Assembly (NCBI RefSeq): GCF_024722015.1
Contig: NZ_JANQBD010000011.1
Span: 62,001-126,000 of the forward strand
DNA: 64,000 nucleotides
Direction: 5' to 3'
Source of the DNA: Paenibacillus radicis (ex Xue et al. 2023)
GTDB lineage: Bacteria > Bacillota > Bacilli > Paenibacillales > NBRC-103111
A program made the translations under genes and the position numbers. Of the stretch, positions 63,967 through 64,000 are shown piece by piece. Every line of letters begins with the position of its first letter. Position 1 is the first letter of the stretch. The notes beneath the pieces are model-generated. The model saw only the letters and a program-made list of their open reading frames with translations. It did no database searches and was not told where the DNA came from.

Positions 63967-64000
63967 TTATTTGGCTGGCTTCAGCTTAATATCTTCTGCA
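63967..64000 (-). CDS. C-terminal end of a further minus-strand gene (partial)
   Basis: The last bases encode AEDIKLKPAK and a stop on the minus strand, ending 50 bases before the monooxygenase start. Only the last ten residues lie in the window. Such lysine-rich ends occur in ABC substrate-binding proteins of sulfonate or nitrate importers, but this cannot be judged from so little. Confidence 0.3.
   Translation of the reverse strand, partial: AEDIKLKPAK

Noticed and set aside
1..64000. CRISPR arrays, tRNA or rRNA genes
   Set aside because: No regularly spaced short repeats with unique spacers, no tRNA-like cloverleaf and no rRNA sequence were noticed on reading both strands.

Overview
The window looks like a chromosomal segment of Paenibacillus or a close relative. 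The evidence is strong GGAGG-type ribosome binding sites with ATG/GTG/TTG starts, S-layer-homology (SLH) and copper-amine-oxidase 'stalk' domain proteins, and repeated sets of carbohydrate ABC importer genes paired with YesM/YesN-type two-component systems. No ABC ATPase is present, as is typical of Firmicutes that share one MsmX-like ATPase. The species assignment is inference from family knowledge; no search was run.

Layout. (1) 0-13 kb is mixed accessory DNA. It holds a scrambled argC/AraC-regulator remnant, a TIM-barrel isomerase, two secreted stalk-domain proteins, a PLC-like protein, a CBS protein, a YdeI-like protein, an insertion-sequence remnant, a MerR/short-chain-dehydrogenase pair with a typical 19-bp-spacer MerR promoter, and a secreted pectate lyase divergent from an AraC regulator. 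(2) 13.6-20.4 kb is a minus-strand operon: YesM kinase, YesN regulator, GH29 alpha-L-fucosidase and GH95 fucosidase. (3) 20.8-34.2 kb is the centrepiece. It holds two giant secreted enzymes that both end in the same cohesin-FIVAR-dockerin tail: a 2104-residue GH30 + GH43 protein and a 1567-residue GH29 fucosidase. Beside them is a cohesin protein with three SLH domains, plus the decayed tail of a second such anchor. (4) 34.4-41.3 kb is an ABC importer with its own kinase and regulator. (5) 41.6-45 kb is a second LplABC-type ABC importer. (6) 45-53 kb holds malate:quinone oxidoreductase, a cupin, LtrA, and a quinone-stress-like trio (QorB-like, DoxX, HxlR). (7) 52.6-61.7 kb is a third ABC importer operon with a TIM-barrel isomerase and a PhyH dioxygenase, next to an orphan solute-binding lipoprotein and a membrane AraC regulator. 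(8) 61.9-64 kb holds an RraA-like protein, an LLM flavin monooxygenase and the end of one more gene.

How it fits together. The two giant enzymes carry activities expected against fucosylated type II arabinogalactan: a probable endo-beta-1,6-galactanase (GH30), a probable exo-beta-1,3-galactanase (GH43_24-like) and an alpha-L-fucosidase (GH29). Their dockerins could dock on the SLH-anchored cohesin, and because each enzyme also has its own cohesin, chains of enzymes could form on the cell surface. The released sugars would enter through the adjacent importers and be finished inside by the signal-less GH29 and GH95 fucosidases. Two shared DNA elements tie the parts together. A conserved ~63-bp promoter element precedes both the kinase-fucosidase operon (20.6 kb) and the LplB-type importer (45.0 kb). 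Tandem ~22-bp direct repeats, overlapping CcpA-like sites, precede both the permease genes (41.4 kb) and the solute-binding gene (35.8 kb) of the middle importer. Specificities, docking and regulation are inferences from sequence.
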